Shown: positions 22,799 to 32,609 of the stretch, in pieces
Layout: the number at the start of each line of letters is the position of its first letter
Position numbering within the stretch: the stretch's first letter is position 1
NCBI GenBank assembly: GCA_903772945.1
Contig: CAICTM010000389.1
Span: forward strand, 1-64,000
Length of the DNA: 64,000 nt
From: Seminavis robusta
Taxonomy: Eukaryota > Bacillariophyta > Bacillariophyceae > Naviculales > Naviculaceae
Reading direction: 5' to 3'
Position numbers and translations under genes: made by a program
Notes under the pieces: generated by a model
Seen by the model: the letters and a program-made list of their open reading frames with translations, nothing else
Databases searched by the model: none
Told to the model about the DNA's origin: nothing

Positions 22799-25042
22799 AT
22801 GGAGCATCTAGTGGCTGCGTTGATGGGTCTACAAAGGCCTCCGCTTCCTCCTCAACCCCAGCAATCATCGATTACTCAACTTGTGCATCAGTTGAATCCT
22901 GAAGAACAACGAGCGTTGTTGGGTCATATTCAGCGACCAGCACGCGTCGCTCCTCCAGCGCGTCAAGCATCAGCACTCCAAGCATCAGCACTCCAAGACC
23001 GGTCCGAGCTACCGGTATCTCAGACTGATGGGGCCAGTCGAGACGATGGCGGTGAGCAATCTCGTAACCCGGGGCGACAGGCGGAAGAGGACCACCAGCC
23101 GGCAGGTACAGGGGTACCAGAACAGGCGAACACGGGTCAAGCTGGTCACGAGCCCTCTCCATCCCAGCCACAACAGTCTCACCCCTCACTCGAACAGAGA
23201 CAGCAGACTCTAGAGGCATCACAAACAATTCAGCAGTCTCATGGAGCAACCGCAATGCAAGAGCAAATACAGATGGGTCAAGCCCAACTGCTTGCGAACA
23301 TAATGCAGCGGTCCCAAGCAAGCGCTGTAGCACCTCGTGCTCCCAACGCTGCTGTTCCTACCAACTCAGGTGTGCCATTGACTGCATTGACAGCTTTCCA
23401 ACAACTTGGTACGTCGTGGTTCATTTTCTTAATCTATCATTTGTAATGCAAAGCAACTGCACGGCTAATCTATGCTTCTCTTGTCTTTTTGAATTGCCGT
23501 TAGCTGGACTGTCACCACAGCTGCCCCAGCAGGCGCGGCAACAGCGTGGCCATGAAGGAACACAACCAATCCAACCGTTGCATAGAGCACCTACGATGCA
23601 AGAGCACATCCAGCTTGCTAACATACTGCAGATGCGGCAAGGAAATACTTTGGCACCTCGTGTTCCCGCGGCTGATGTTACCTCTGCCTTGGCATCTTTG
23701 CAACGAATTGGTGAGTGAGCATTTGGCAGTTCTTGATTCGTTTTTGATTATTTTAGAATATGTGGAGCCGCATCTCCTTGCTAACTCTGATTTGTCCACC
23801 TGGCTGCTGCAGCACAACCTTCCCATGCTGTGTCCAGATTAATAGCTCACCCGAACGCTCCGGCGCCGGTTCAGCTCCCAACGCAAAGACAAGGCTCGGC
23901 AGAAGCAATGTTGGGAAACCTTTTGCAGAATTCAGTGGCCTCAAACAACCTGAATAGTCCATTGCTTTCCGCCATTCTTTCACAGTTGGCGCAACCACAG
24001 CAGGCACAAGCTCTTGGTACGTGTCTCCACTTACATCATAGTGCCAACAAGTTTCGCCCTGCATCTGAATGGCTTGACTCATCACTACTTTGAATGCCAG
24101 CCCATGCAGGCGTGGCCGCAGCTTCGGTGCCGACTGCAGCCGCAGCCTCTGCAGTACCACCACCACGTCCCGAGCAACCACAACCATTGCAACAACAGCA
24201 AACTGCAGAACGATCGACACAGCGGCAAGCTTCACATTCGCCCTCCCCACAAAATGCTGCGCCAGCTGCCAGCGCCCCTACCGCTGGGGCTTCTGCTGCC
24301 AGTGCCCCTGCCCCAGGGGCTTCAGCAAAGCGAAAGAAAGGCAAGAACTCCAAGAAGGGATCGCAACGGACAAAGCAACAAGCCGAGGATGAAATAACCA
24401 GCCCTGGCGAGCACGATGTTCTCTTGGGCCGCGGAAGCGGCGCCAGTAATCACTTGTGAGTACATTGGTATGGGATCCGTTTTGTCGTTCCATTTGGCTC
24501 GCGGTGCTCACGCATGCCCTCGTGTCCTGGTATTACTTGCTTATTCAGGGGTAACATTCGATATCGAACGCTGGTCAACGAATACAAGGAAAAGTACATT
24601 AGTGCCAGCCGCGTCGATAAGGTGAGTACTACAGATTTCTTGCTGACTGAATGTGTTGGCTTGCCCCATCCACGAAGCAGCCTAATGATGCTTTGATTGG
24701 TGCGTTCGCTCCTCTTACAAATTCCAGCCAAAAGTCGCCGATGAGATTGTCCATGTTTGGCGCAATCTCACTCCTCCTGGAAGGTTTTTGACTAGATGTG
24801 GTGGTGATGACGACAACGAGGGCAATGATAATGAAGACTTTTCGGGTGGCCGATGGGTTGACGTGGGTAACTCCAGGGCCAAGACAAAAACGTGTCAGTG
24901 TTTGCGCGGTGAGTGCAGTTTTGTCAATTGCTGGATGACCCCGACCGTTCTGCATGCTGGTCTCATCAAATCGATGTTTTGCCCCTCCTCAGAGAAAGAT
25001 CGACCTCCCAGTAGCAAACGAGTGAAGAAAGGGTGTAGATAA
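22799..25042 (+). CDS. DUF6824-domain protein 1 (Gln/Pro-rich N-terminus)
   Basis: About 559 residues from seven exons: 22799..23408, 23504..23710, 23813..24016, 24101..24455, 24549..24621, 24728..24908 and 24993..25042. All introns are GT-AG with matching phases; the first three are all phase 1. The N-terminal 430 residues are Gln/Pro/Ala-rich and disordered. The C-terminal ~100 residues are a DUF6824 domain: HDVLLGRGSGASNH, LGNIRYRTLVNEYKEKY, ASRVDKPKVADEIVHVW, PPGRFLTR, WVDVGNSRAKTKTCQCLRE. This domain is widespread in diatoms; its function is not established. The combination of a glutamine-rich region and a small conserved domain suggests a nuclear regulator (inference). It is followed 1 kb downstream by a paralogue with the same architecture. 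Confidence 0.85.
22983..23002 (+). repeat. Short direct repeat in coding sequence
   Basis: A 15-base word beginning GCATCAGCACTCC occurs twice back-to-back from 22968 to 23000, adding the peptide ASALQ twice. In-frame slippage product inside the Gln-rich region of DUF6824 gene 1. Confidence 0.6.
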
Positions 25043-26096
25043 TACACGTTACTTCTTGTTTCCAAATCCATCCTTCGTGCAACATTGATGTCCAAATAGA
25101 GTGCGCAGTATTATCAAGCTAGATGAAAACATACTAGTACATTGACAAAATAGAGTGCGCATCCTACAGACACTACATGAATTACCAGCTCAGGCTGGGT
25201 TGTCTTGGTTTCTACGGTACTCTCATCACAGCACAGCAACCCCCCTCGCGCCTCCTTTCCTCCCTTTGTTGTTTCTGTGGATGGCATGCTTGCCCCCCTT
25301 GCCCCCCAAGCCAAGAGAGGAGCTGAACACACCGAAGGATCGGAGTTAACTAGTTCTTTCTTTATTGCATTCGGGACCCAGCAGACACAGAACTAGAGAA
25401 AGTCAGCTGAAAGTCATACCGGTAGTCAGTACAATAATAGCAAAACGTCCTTCGGGGTAGTGGTCTGGAGTCTGGAGGGAACTCCTACGCGAATTCATGC
25501 AGCGTACAATGCTACAGTACGTGAATCCTGTACAGCAACGGAAGTCCACCCGTCTTTTCAGTTTTCAAGGGACCAAAATGATAATTTACTTCTGATTTCC
25601 TGTTGCTCGCTAGCAAACCCTTTTAGAAGCGCGTCTGAGCGAGGAAACGTCTGATGAATGGAGATGGGATCGAGACGACATATCCTGGACTAGGGAAAAC
25701 ATGAAGGCTCAAACCATCGAATGATTTCAATCCAAACCAGGACCAAGCGAGATCTTACTAGTGTTCGCAACGCAATGACTGTTCCCGAAAGGTCACTCTG
25801 CTTTAAACGATGTCAGGATCTCAGATGGCTCGCTCGAGGAGGCAGCAGCAGCAAACAAAAACACGAAGCAAGCAACCAAAACGCACGTTCACGCACGATT
25901 GTTGCTACCCGACAACCCCACTACTTCAGCTGCGTTCGAGATCGATACTCTCTCTACCAAAGAATCACGCCTTGACCAGCGCATCCTTCATCAATCCTCA
26001 AAGCGTCCTTCATTCAATCCTCAAAGACCAACGAACGCCAAAGACACAACGAAAGAGACCAACTTGACGACCAAAGAAGCCAAGGCCAACATCATC
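25043..26096. other. Intergenic between the two DUF6824 genes
   Basis: About 1 kb; no gene recognised. The last ~300 bp are probably promoter and 5' UTR of the second DUF6824 gene (A-rich leader with repeated ACCAA/AAGACC words before the ATG). Confidence 0.55.
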
Positions 26097-29000
26097 ATGA
26101 ACAACCCTCCTTCTTTTAGTGCTTCAGGTGCTTCTCAACAGCCTTTCTCCGCAACGAGCCTCAACTCCTTGCTCCAACTATTGGGGGCTCAGCAGCCTCA
26201 GTCGCAGCCTATGAATGGCGGCGGAGGAGCGGTGGCATCGAATCAGCAGAGCCAACAGCCACCTCCACAGCAGCAACAACAGCCTCAGGGTAAGTAGTGA
26301 TAGAAACAAGTGTCACGTAAAACGAGAACCTCCAGCTTTCGTTCGATTTGGCTCATCCATCTTTGTTCCCTTACGCTTCACTGGTATATTGTAGCTGTAA
26401 CTAACAACAACAACAGCAACAATCAGGCCAGTCATCCACCGACAAGCAACCAACAGGTCCTGCCTTCGCAGCAGCAGTATCAGCCGCCAGCGGCGCCGCC
26501 GCAGCAAGAGCAACCAATTCAAGCCCCACTCCAAAATGGCGGCGGCAACAACCAGAATCTCTTGGCTCTCTTGCAGTTGCTCAACCCCGGCGGGGCTCAG
26601 CAGCCTCAGGGACAGCCTCAAGTGCAGCAGCCCCAAGCAGGGCAGAGTGTTCAGCCTCAGGGACAGTACCCGGCTCAAGGACAGCCGCAGCAAGGTCAGT
26701 ACCTCAATTGCTACTTACTCTGGCCTTTGCTGGCGGTTCTCGTTTTCTCCGATAACCCGCCTAACCTTCCTGATCTCTCTTCAACTATAGCTGTCCATCA
26801 GCAGCAGCCACGTGAGTTGGGACAGCGTGCATCTCAAAAAGTCGATTGCCTCCACTGTTGGTCTGACTCCGTCTTTGACTTTGACTTTCTTTCCAATGTC
26901 TCCCCTGCCCTCCTGATCTCCATCTATAGCCACCCAGCAGCCACAAATGCAGCAGCAGCAGCAACAACAACAGCATAACCAGTCAGGTAAGATAGCAATT
27001 CATGATCTGTGTTTGCCCCCTCCTCAATCTTTGAATCCCTCATTTTCCCGACTTTCCCTCTTCCAATCAATTTTAGTGGTCGGCCAGCAACAGTTCCAGC
27101 AGCAGCAGCAACCACAACAGCAGCAGCCTGGTTAGTTATTCCAGTAAATTTGTACTTTGGTCTCTTGCTGTCGTTTAGCATCACATCTGACCTCTCTTTC
27201 TACCGGTACAACCATGGATGCAGTCCTTCAGCAGCAGTTCCAGCAACAGCAGCAGGCCCGTAAGTCATTGATCTGTGCGTACATGAACGTTTTCATGGCC
27301 GATGAACGTTGAGCTCACTATCCCGTCCGTTGTCGCCATCAAATTCATAGCCGCCCAGCAACCAGCGCAGCAAAACCAGCAAGGTAAGCTCTCCAGTGTC
27401 AAAGACCAAGAACAAGTACTTCATGCTTCTTCGGCGATTAAAAGCTGACGATCCTCGTTGCACCTCCCTACAGCAGGAAGGGCCCAACCAGCAGGAGCTG
27501 TCTCGGAAGATTTAAGCAGACAGATTATCCAACTCCTGATGAACAATAACAACCCTGGGTCAATCCAACCGCAGCAACAGCCATCTGCCCCAGTTGCGGC
27601 AGCCATGCCTCAGCAACAACCGTTCCAGCCGAATCGATGCACGGGTAAGTTTCTTCTTGTGTGAACCTGAACGATGCCTTTCTTGCCTTGGCGGATGCTC
27701 ACTCCTCTTTCTCCCAAACTCTCTCCAATGCTTGTTAGGCACGTCAGTTGGAGGCAGCACGTTTTCCGCCAATGCCTTTAGCCAGATTCTGCCGCAGGTG
27801 CAACAAGCCCGGTCTGCGTCTGTTGGAAACACCAATGTGGCTACCGCCAATCAAACTCATCAAGTGCAACAGGTCCAGAACAGCACTCTTGGAACTGGCA
27901 TGGTTCATCAAGCTCAGCCTCCACCAGTTGGCAGTAGTAATCTGGCAACCGCCAACCAGCTTCAGCAGCCAGTGCAACATGTCCAGAACATTGCTCCCGG
28001 GAACCAGGCCCCGCCACAGGTTCAACAAGCCCTTCCAACAGTTGGACAGCAAGCCCAGAACAGCGCAGGTGGGAGTAACATGGCTCCTGCTCCTGGAAAC
28101 CAGGCCCAGCAACAGGTCCACCAAGTTCAGCCAGCAGCAGTTGGCAGTTCTAGTATGGCCTCGGGGAACCAGGCCCAGCAACAGCAACCTCCGCCTGCTG
28201 CAAACCAAGGAGCTACCCAGTTGCTTATGGGGATGGTGAGTTCTCTGAAGGAAATGAGATCATGGTCGCTTATCAGCGCTGTCTAGCTAGCTAGTGTATG
28301 CTCACAATTATTTCCCTCCACCGCGCAGTGCTCATTGCTGATAGCCGCGGCGCAACAGCAAGTGAACCAGCAACAAGCGCAACCGCCCCAGCAACCTCAG
28401 CAGCAAATAATACAGCAAATGCAAGAGGTGCTAGGTACGAATGTGCAGAAGCTTCCGTATCTCGTTGCTTCTGTTGCTCTTACACTGACTTCTCTACTCG
28501 ATTCACCGTACCGGTTTTAGGTCAAGTGGCAAATGGTCAGATCAACCCTCAGCAGCTATTGGGGCAAATTTTTGGTCTAGGCAACATCAACGGTGCTAAT
28601 CGTCTCGTGTCTCACGATGGTAAGGTCGTGTTTTGTTTGTCCGTTGCTCTCATCGCGCTTTCGTCAAGAGAACACCATTCTAACGACCCCTTGCTTTCGC
28701 ATCGCATGAAATCAGGATCTTCTCCGAGAGCGGGGGAAGAAAATAGCGGGGTAGAAGCTTCGTCCCAGGGAGGCAGTAGTGCAGGGGGCAACATTGAGTC
28801 TCCTGGCAATCACGACGTTATGCTCGGACGCGGCAGTGGTACTTCGAACCATATCGGTAACATTTCGTTTCGAAATCTTGTCGAGAAGCACAAACCACGA
28901 TACGTCGCTGCTTCACGTGTGGACAAGGTACGTTTGGGCCACTTGGATTATTATTGTGTGTTTGCAGTATGTCTGTTCAGTTGGCTAACTTGGTCTGTTT

Positions 29001-29405
29001 CCCCATTGACAAATTGTTTGCAGCCCAAGGTTGCCGGCGAAGTTGTGGAAATCTGGAGGAACATGGATCCACCTGGACGTTTCGTGGAACGGGTGGAGTC
29101 GTCGAACCCGGGCGACGTTAGTGTGTGGAAGGATGTTGGAAATCGTCGTGCCAGGCAAAAGACGTCGCAATGCCTCAGAGGTAAAGACTTGCCAGGGAGC
29201 AACGCATTGCATCGATTACTGTGACATGGAGCTCAACATGATTTTTTTCTTGGTTTCGTTTTCGCTTCTTTTAGAAAAAGAACGTCCGAAGAAGGAAGAG
29301 GAAGAAAAGGAAGAGGAAGAGCGGGGAAAGAAAAGGAAAAGGACAGAGGGTGTTTCGGAAGATGAAGAGGAAGGGACAGTAGAAGATGAAACAGAAGAAG
29401 AGTAA
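26097..29405 (+). CDS. DUF6824-domain protein 2 (14 exons, poly-Gln rich)
   Basis: About 688 residues from fourteen exons: 26097..26289, 26395..26694, 26791..26811, 26930..26986, 27077..27130, 27224..27259, 27351..27383, 27474..27644, 27739..28235, 28329..28434, 28521..28619, 28716..28927, 29024..29180 and 29275..29405. Every junction has GT-AG ends and the frame is continuous. Exons 3-7 are tiny (21, 57, 54, 36, 33 bp), start and end in phase 1, and encode mainly Gln/Pro. The DUF6824 domain near the C-terminus matches the upstream paralogue: GNHDVMLGRGSGTSNH, FRNLVEKHKPRYVAASRVDK, GEVVEIWRNMDPPGRF, WKDVGNRRARQKTSQCLRE. The tail is a Glu/Lys-rich stretch with KKRKRT, a possible nuclear signal. 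The exon borders within the domain match gene 1, showing duplication. Role unknown; a nuclear regulator is inference. Confidence 0.83.
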
Positions 29406-29961
29406 ATCAGGACAACAAGTGTATGGATTGTGTGTAGATCAGTACCGCATCTGGGAGGCACGGCTGCACTCGATGGATGGATTTGCATTTACTCGATGAA
29501 TGGATTTGTCTTTTGCATAATGGATCATACATGTTGCATTATGGATATTCCCATACGATGAACCTGGCATGGGTTGTGCGAGCATGTGAAAGTGCATACC
29601 AAGAAGCACCATCAATGGATAGAGTTGCTTGCATGTTACATTGTAAATTAATGAGTATGTAGTACATAGTTTTGGGTACAGAGTTGCTTTTTTGCTTCAT
29701 CGAGCGTACTGGCAGCTTTAGTTGTGCTTTGTCGATCGTAGCCATCAACTTCGATCATAGACTTAAAAGGGAAGCAGTGGTGATTGAATTGAATCGTCTA
29801 GCTAGCTCCCTCCAAAGGTGGGGAGTTGGGACGCAGTTCTTGCGCGGCTTCAAGAGGAAGCTCCCTTAGAGGGTTGCTCTTTTTCAGGCTTGGTGACTCC
29901 CCTGTCGAAGTAAGAGCTACTAGTGTGGCTGGGACAAAACCAACTTCTCTTTCAGCAAAAA
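29406..29961. other. Intergenic
   Basis: 3' flank of DUF6824 gene 2 and 3' flank of the minus-strand tRNA-Lys. No gene found. A TTTTT run on the minus strand at 29957-29961 follows the tRNA directly and would serve as a Pol III terminator. Confidence 0.6.
29957..29961 (-). terminator. Pol III terminator (T5) after tRNA-Lys copy 1
   Basis: Five T residues on the minus strand start immediately after the discriminator base of the tRNA, the standard RNA polymerase III stop. Confidence 0.6.
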
Positions 29962-30124
29962 CACCTAGTGAGGGGATCGAACCCTCGACCACACGATTAA
30001 GAGTCGTGCGCTCTGCCAAACTGCATCCACAAGTACCAAGTTGATTCACTGTTAGCAACCTGTATAACGCCAGTTGGGCGCGATAAAGGGACTGAACTGA
30101 AGGTCTTACCTGAGCTAACCAGGC
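29962..30124 (-). tRNA. tRNA-Lys(CTT), copy 1, with an 89-bp GT-AG intron in the D-loop
   Basis: Exons 30124..30110 (15 nt) and 30020..29962 (59 nt) give a 74-nt tRNA. Acceptor strands GCCTGGT and ACTAGGT pair fully (two G-U); D stem GCTC/GAGC; anticodon stem CACGA/TCGTG with loop CTCTTAA, so the anticodon is CTT (Lys); T stem GAGGG/CCCTC with loop TTCGATC; discriminator G. The only way to obtain the 5' acceptor strand and D stem is to remove 30109..30021. The intron begins GTAAG, ends GCAG, and has TGCTAAC with its branch-like A 31 nt from the 3' end: spliceosomal signals. It lies between positions 15 and 16, not at the usual 37/38. Sequence contiguous with the 3' exon cannot form an acceptor stem. 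The exons are identical to the second copy at 32450..32605. Confidence 0.85.
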
Positions 30125-30139
30125 TTTGTTGCTCCTCCT

Positions 30140-30162
30140 GGGCTAAATTTTTCATATTATAA
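30140..30162 (-). promoter_or_regulatory. Conserved 23-nt AT-rich upstream element of tRNA-Lys copy 1
   Basis: An exact 23-nt match to 32411..32433, both lying 15-16 nt upstream of a tRNA-Lys start. It begins TTATAATATG and ends TTTAGCCC. Sequence further upstream differs between the copies, so this is likely a retained promoter (TATA-like) element and not just duplication carry-over. Confidence 0.65.
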
Positions 30163-31638
30163 TGGGACACATGCGCTTCCAGAACCGCAAAACAAGGGGA
30201 TGAAAAATGGAAAGCTTACGAGATCCAACAAATCCAAAGAATTCAGTGAAGCCACTTCTCTGTCGTCAAAGTACAACGTGAAGGTGGATCCAAATATGAC
30301 TCCTACACAGCAAGACACTCTGTCAACAAAGTCAACCCAGCTCTGCAAAGAAGCAGCATTTGCAACAAGATCTTATGGCAAGGCAACCCTTTCAGTGCTG
30401 CAGTCAAGACCTCCAGGACCCTCAACTACGGCCTTCGTTGCTATTGAGAAGGACTAGAAATTACGAAAGCCTCAAGAGAAACCCCAGACCTCCTCCTCAA
30501 CTCATGCAATGAAGTTTTTGGTGCCTGCAAGCACAGCCAGGTTCCGTAAGCAACTCGGGGGAGCGGCTGCAAGAATCCAAAAATGGGCATATGAACAGGA
30601 TGGCCAGGATGCACCCGTCACAACACGGAAAGGGTGTTTGGCGGTTTTACCCATAGAGTAGAACTTGGAGTCCTCTCGTGAAGTATGAGGCAGTTACTTG
30701 GTCTTCTCGAGTGGTCTCTCTGCCACACAGAGCTTTGATATCACAAGAGTCAAGTTAGGTTGGCTTGAATGTGGTACCGTAGGTTTCTCGAGGATAGTCG
30801 CTTAAGCAAAGGAAAAGAAGTGGGTTGGGTAGGAAGGGTTCCAGTGGGGCCAAAGAGATTCTCGTCGATCTTTTCATCATGGAGTAGTTCTATGGCCTTC
30901 TGTTGATGTGGTTTTGCGTTGTTCGTGTTTGTTGACTTTGTTCCTCTTGTTCCACAAGCTACAAGTTCCAGGGCCAAGGACAAGGCTTCGTGGTGGGACA
31001 TCGTAAGGAAAGTAAGTCGATGGGTGGTTTCTCGTACTGGTAAGACAAGCTCATTGGGCCTTGGTGTAAAGCTTGGGGCGCGATATTGTCCCGAGCCTTA
31101 CCATTGAACTTCCTCCGTAGGAATGAGGTTTTAGTAAGAAATTTCCACTTCACAGAACCCTATCACCACATCTTCGCTGTGGGCTTGGCTACTGTACGAC
31201 TTCCATGGCACAGCTCGGGGCTTGTCATTCCCGAGGATTGACTACTTCCTATAGGCTCTTCAATGCGACCACATTCTATCATCTTTTTTCTAAGCTAGAG
31301 CGCACTTTGATATTTGGATCTTCTTCCTCCAGTTGCTGCCTTTCGCTACTTCTTCGACATTGGTTTTGTGTGACAAGCAAGAAAATGTCATTGTGATTGA
31401 ATTCAAAAAGGTGTATCGCGTGATTCTGAAGATGCAAATCGCCGCCGCACCATGATTGGATTGTCGCATTTCGCTACCACCTTGCACTACCGGTACCCCC
31501 TTGCTGGAAAGCATATTGAACGGCTGCTTCTAAGCCGTGGTCCATAGAAGTGCTCCATCCGGCTAGCTTTGGAATGGAATCCCGTAGCAATGCCAAAATC
31601 ACTTGAAGCTCTCCTGCTCGCACAATTACTTCCAATGG
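30163..31638. other. Intergenic region between tRNA-Lys copy 1 and the Whirly-like gene
   Basis: About 1.5 kb with only short frames. The longest (30200..30457, 85 codons) shows no motif I recognise. It could contain decayed genes, but I see no support for naming one. A TACCGGTA palindrome is at 31488-31495. Confidence 0.45.
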
Positions 31639-32265
31639 TCACACAATGTTTGGATTTCCATGAGCTGCCGCCGATTGTCCACCAACGCCGCCAAGTTCGA
31701 AATCCACCTTGAAATTAGCCATACCACCTTGGCCAGCAATAATTTGCAACACTTTGTCGGGTACATCTTCCATGGAGGATTCTTCAGACGGTGGCACTCG
31801 GCACGTCAAAAGGACGTTGTTATTCTTGCCTAGTTGATCCAACACCAAACCACATTCTTCCACGGACAAGGCAAAGCGTATGGTGTTGTCAAAAGCGTGT
31901 CTTCCATCGGCGCTACGTGGTATCCATTCCAACAGGATTCGGCCTCGCTTGCCAGGCTCGATTGTGAGAAAATTGCTTTTTAGTCGGAATGCCGGCATCA
32001 TGGCCTTCATGCTGAGCATACAGTTTTCGCCATGAACCGTGTACTGAGGAGAAAATCTTATCTCAGGAGGCAACGTAGAAAATAACCTTCTTGGAACTGT
32101 TGATAAACTTGATGCCGGATATTGGAGGAAGCAAGGCGACGGAAATGAAGGGGCCAAGAAAGGTGATGACATCCATGGCACCGTGGCGATGGTGGCTGTT
32201 TGGCGACCTCTTGAGCTTTGATGGATCCCATTCCTGGCGACTCTAGAAGAGATTCTGCCAATCAT
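31639..32265 (-). CDS. Whirly / ssDNA-binding-like protein, probably organellar
   Basis: 208 residues from the ATG at 32265. The frame is open upstream to 32448, right beside tRNA-Lys copy 2, but the 32265 start gives a leader rich in Arg and Ser without acids (MIGRISSRVARNGIHQSSRG), as expected of a mitochondrial or plastid presequence. The mature part has the Whirly pattern: FSPQYTVHGENCMLSMKAMM (beta strands), an R-x-G-R-I-L-L-E-W segment (KRGRILLEWIPR), HAFDNTIRFALSVEECG (the YDW...FALS equivalent) and a distal DKVLQIIAGQGGMANFKVDF strand set. Whirly and MRP-like proteins bind single-stranded DNA or guide RNA in organelles. The match is by pattern only. An in-frame extended start at 32448 would overlap the tRNA promoter. 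Confidence 0.6.
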   Translation of the reverse strand: MIGRISSRVARNGIHQSSRGRQTATIATVPWMSSPFLAPSFPSPCFLQYPASSLSTVPRRLFSTLPPEIRFSPQYTVHGENCMLSMKAMMPAFRLKSNFLTIEPGKRGRILLEWIPRSADGRHAFDNTIRFALSVEECGLVLDQLGKNNNVLLTCRVPPSEESSMEDVPDKVLQIIAGQGGMANFKVDFELGGVGGQSAAAHGNPNIV

Positions 32266-32410
32266 TTTTCGGGTGCCGCTGCTTGAAGCGGGTACGTCTC
32301 CTCTTCGATCTGGCCCTCTCCTCTTCAAGGGTTTGAGGTTTGCGTGGATACGATGAGTGAAAATGGGGTGTTGGGTGCCCTTTCCCTTGCGGGACGGTGA
32401 TGTTTTTACT

Positions 32411-32433
32411 TTATAATATGAAAAATTTAGCCC
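32411..32433 (+). promoter_or_regulatory. Conserved 23-nt AT-rich upstream element of tRNA-Lys copy 2
   Basis: Identical over 23 nt to the element upstream of copy 1 (30140..30162, opposite strand). It ends 16 nt before the tRNA. A further CAAAG directly before the first tRNA base is also shared. It resembles a TATA-type external promoter as used by U6-like Pol III genes (inference). Confidence 0.65.
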
Positions 32434-32449
32434 TGAGAGCAGCATCAAA

Positions 32450-32605
32450 GCCTGGTTAGCTCAGGTAAGCTTGCAACCGCATGAAACTGAATCACACAAT
32501 CCTTGCAAACTGAAGCTGACAATGACTCTCGAATCGTAACACGCAGTTTGGCAGAGCGCACGACTCTTAATCGTGTGGTCGAGGGTTCGATCCCCTCACT
32601 AGGTG
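32450..32605 (+). tRNA. tRNA-Lys(CTT), copy 2, with an 82-bp GT-AG intron in the D-loop
   Basis: Exons 32450..32464 and 32547..32605 give a 74-nt tRNA identical to copy 1; the anticodon CTT lies at 32566..32568. The intron 32465..32546 starts GTAAG, ends GCAG and has CTGAC with its A 27 nt from the 3' end. Apart from these signals its sequence does not resemble the copy-1 intron. The split falls inside the internal Pol III A box (TAGCTCAG|TTTGG) while the B box (GGTTCGATCCC) is intact in the second exon. A TTTT run at 32606..32609 follows. Confidence 0.85.
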
Positions 32606-32609
32606 TTTT
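32606..32609 (+). terminator. Pol III terminator (T4) after tRNA-Lys copy 2
   Basis: TTTT immediately after the discriminator base, followed one base later by a second TTTT. Confidence 0.55.

Noticed and set aside
29962-30124. Archaeal-type bulge-helix-bulge intron in tRNA-Lys
   Set aside because: I see no pairing of the exon-intron borders that would form such a motif; the GT-AG and branch signals explain the borders better.
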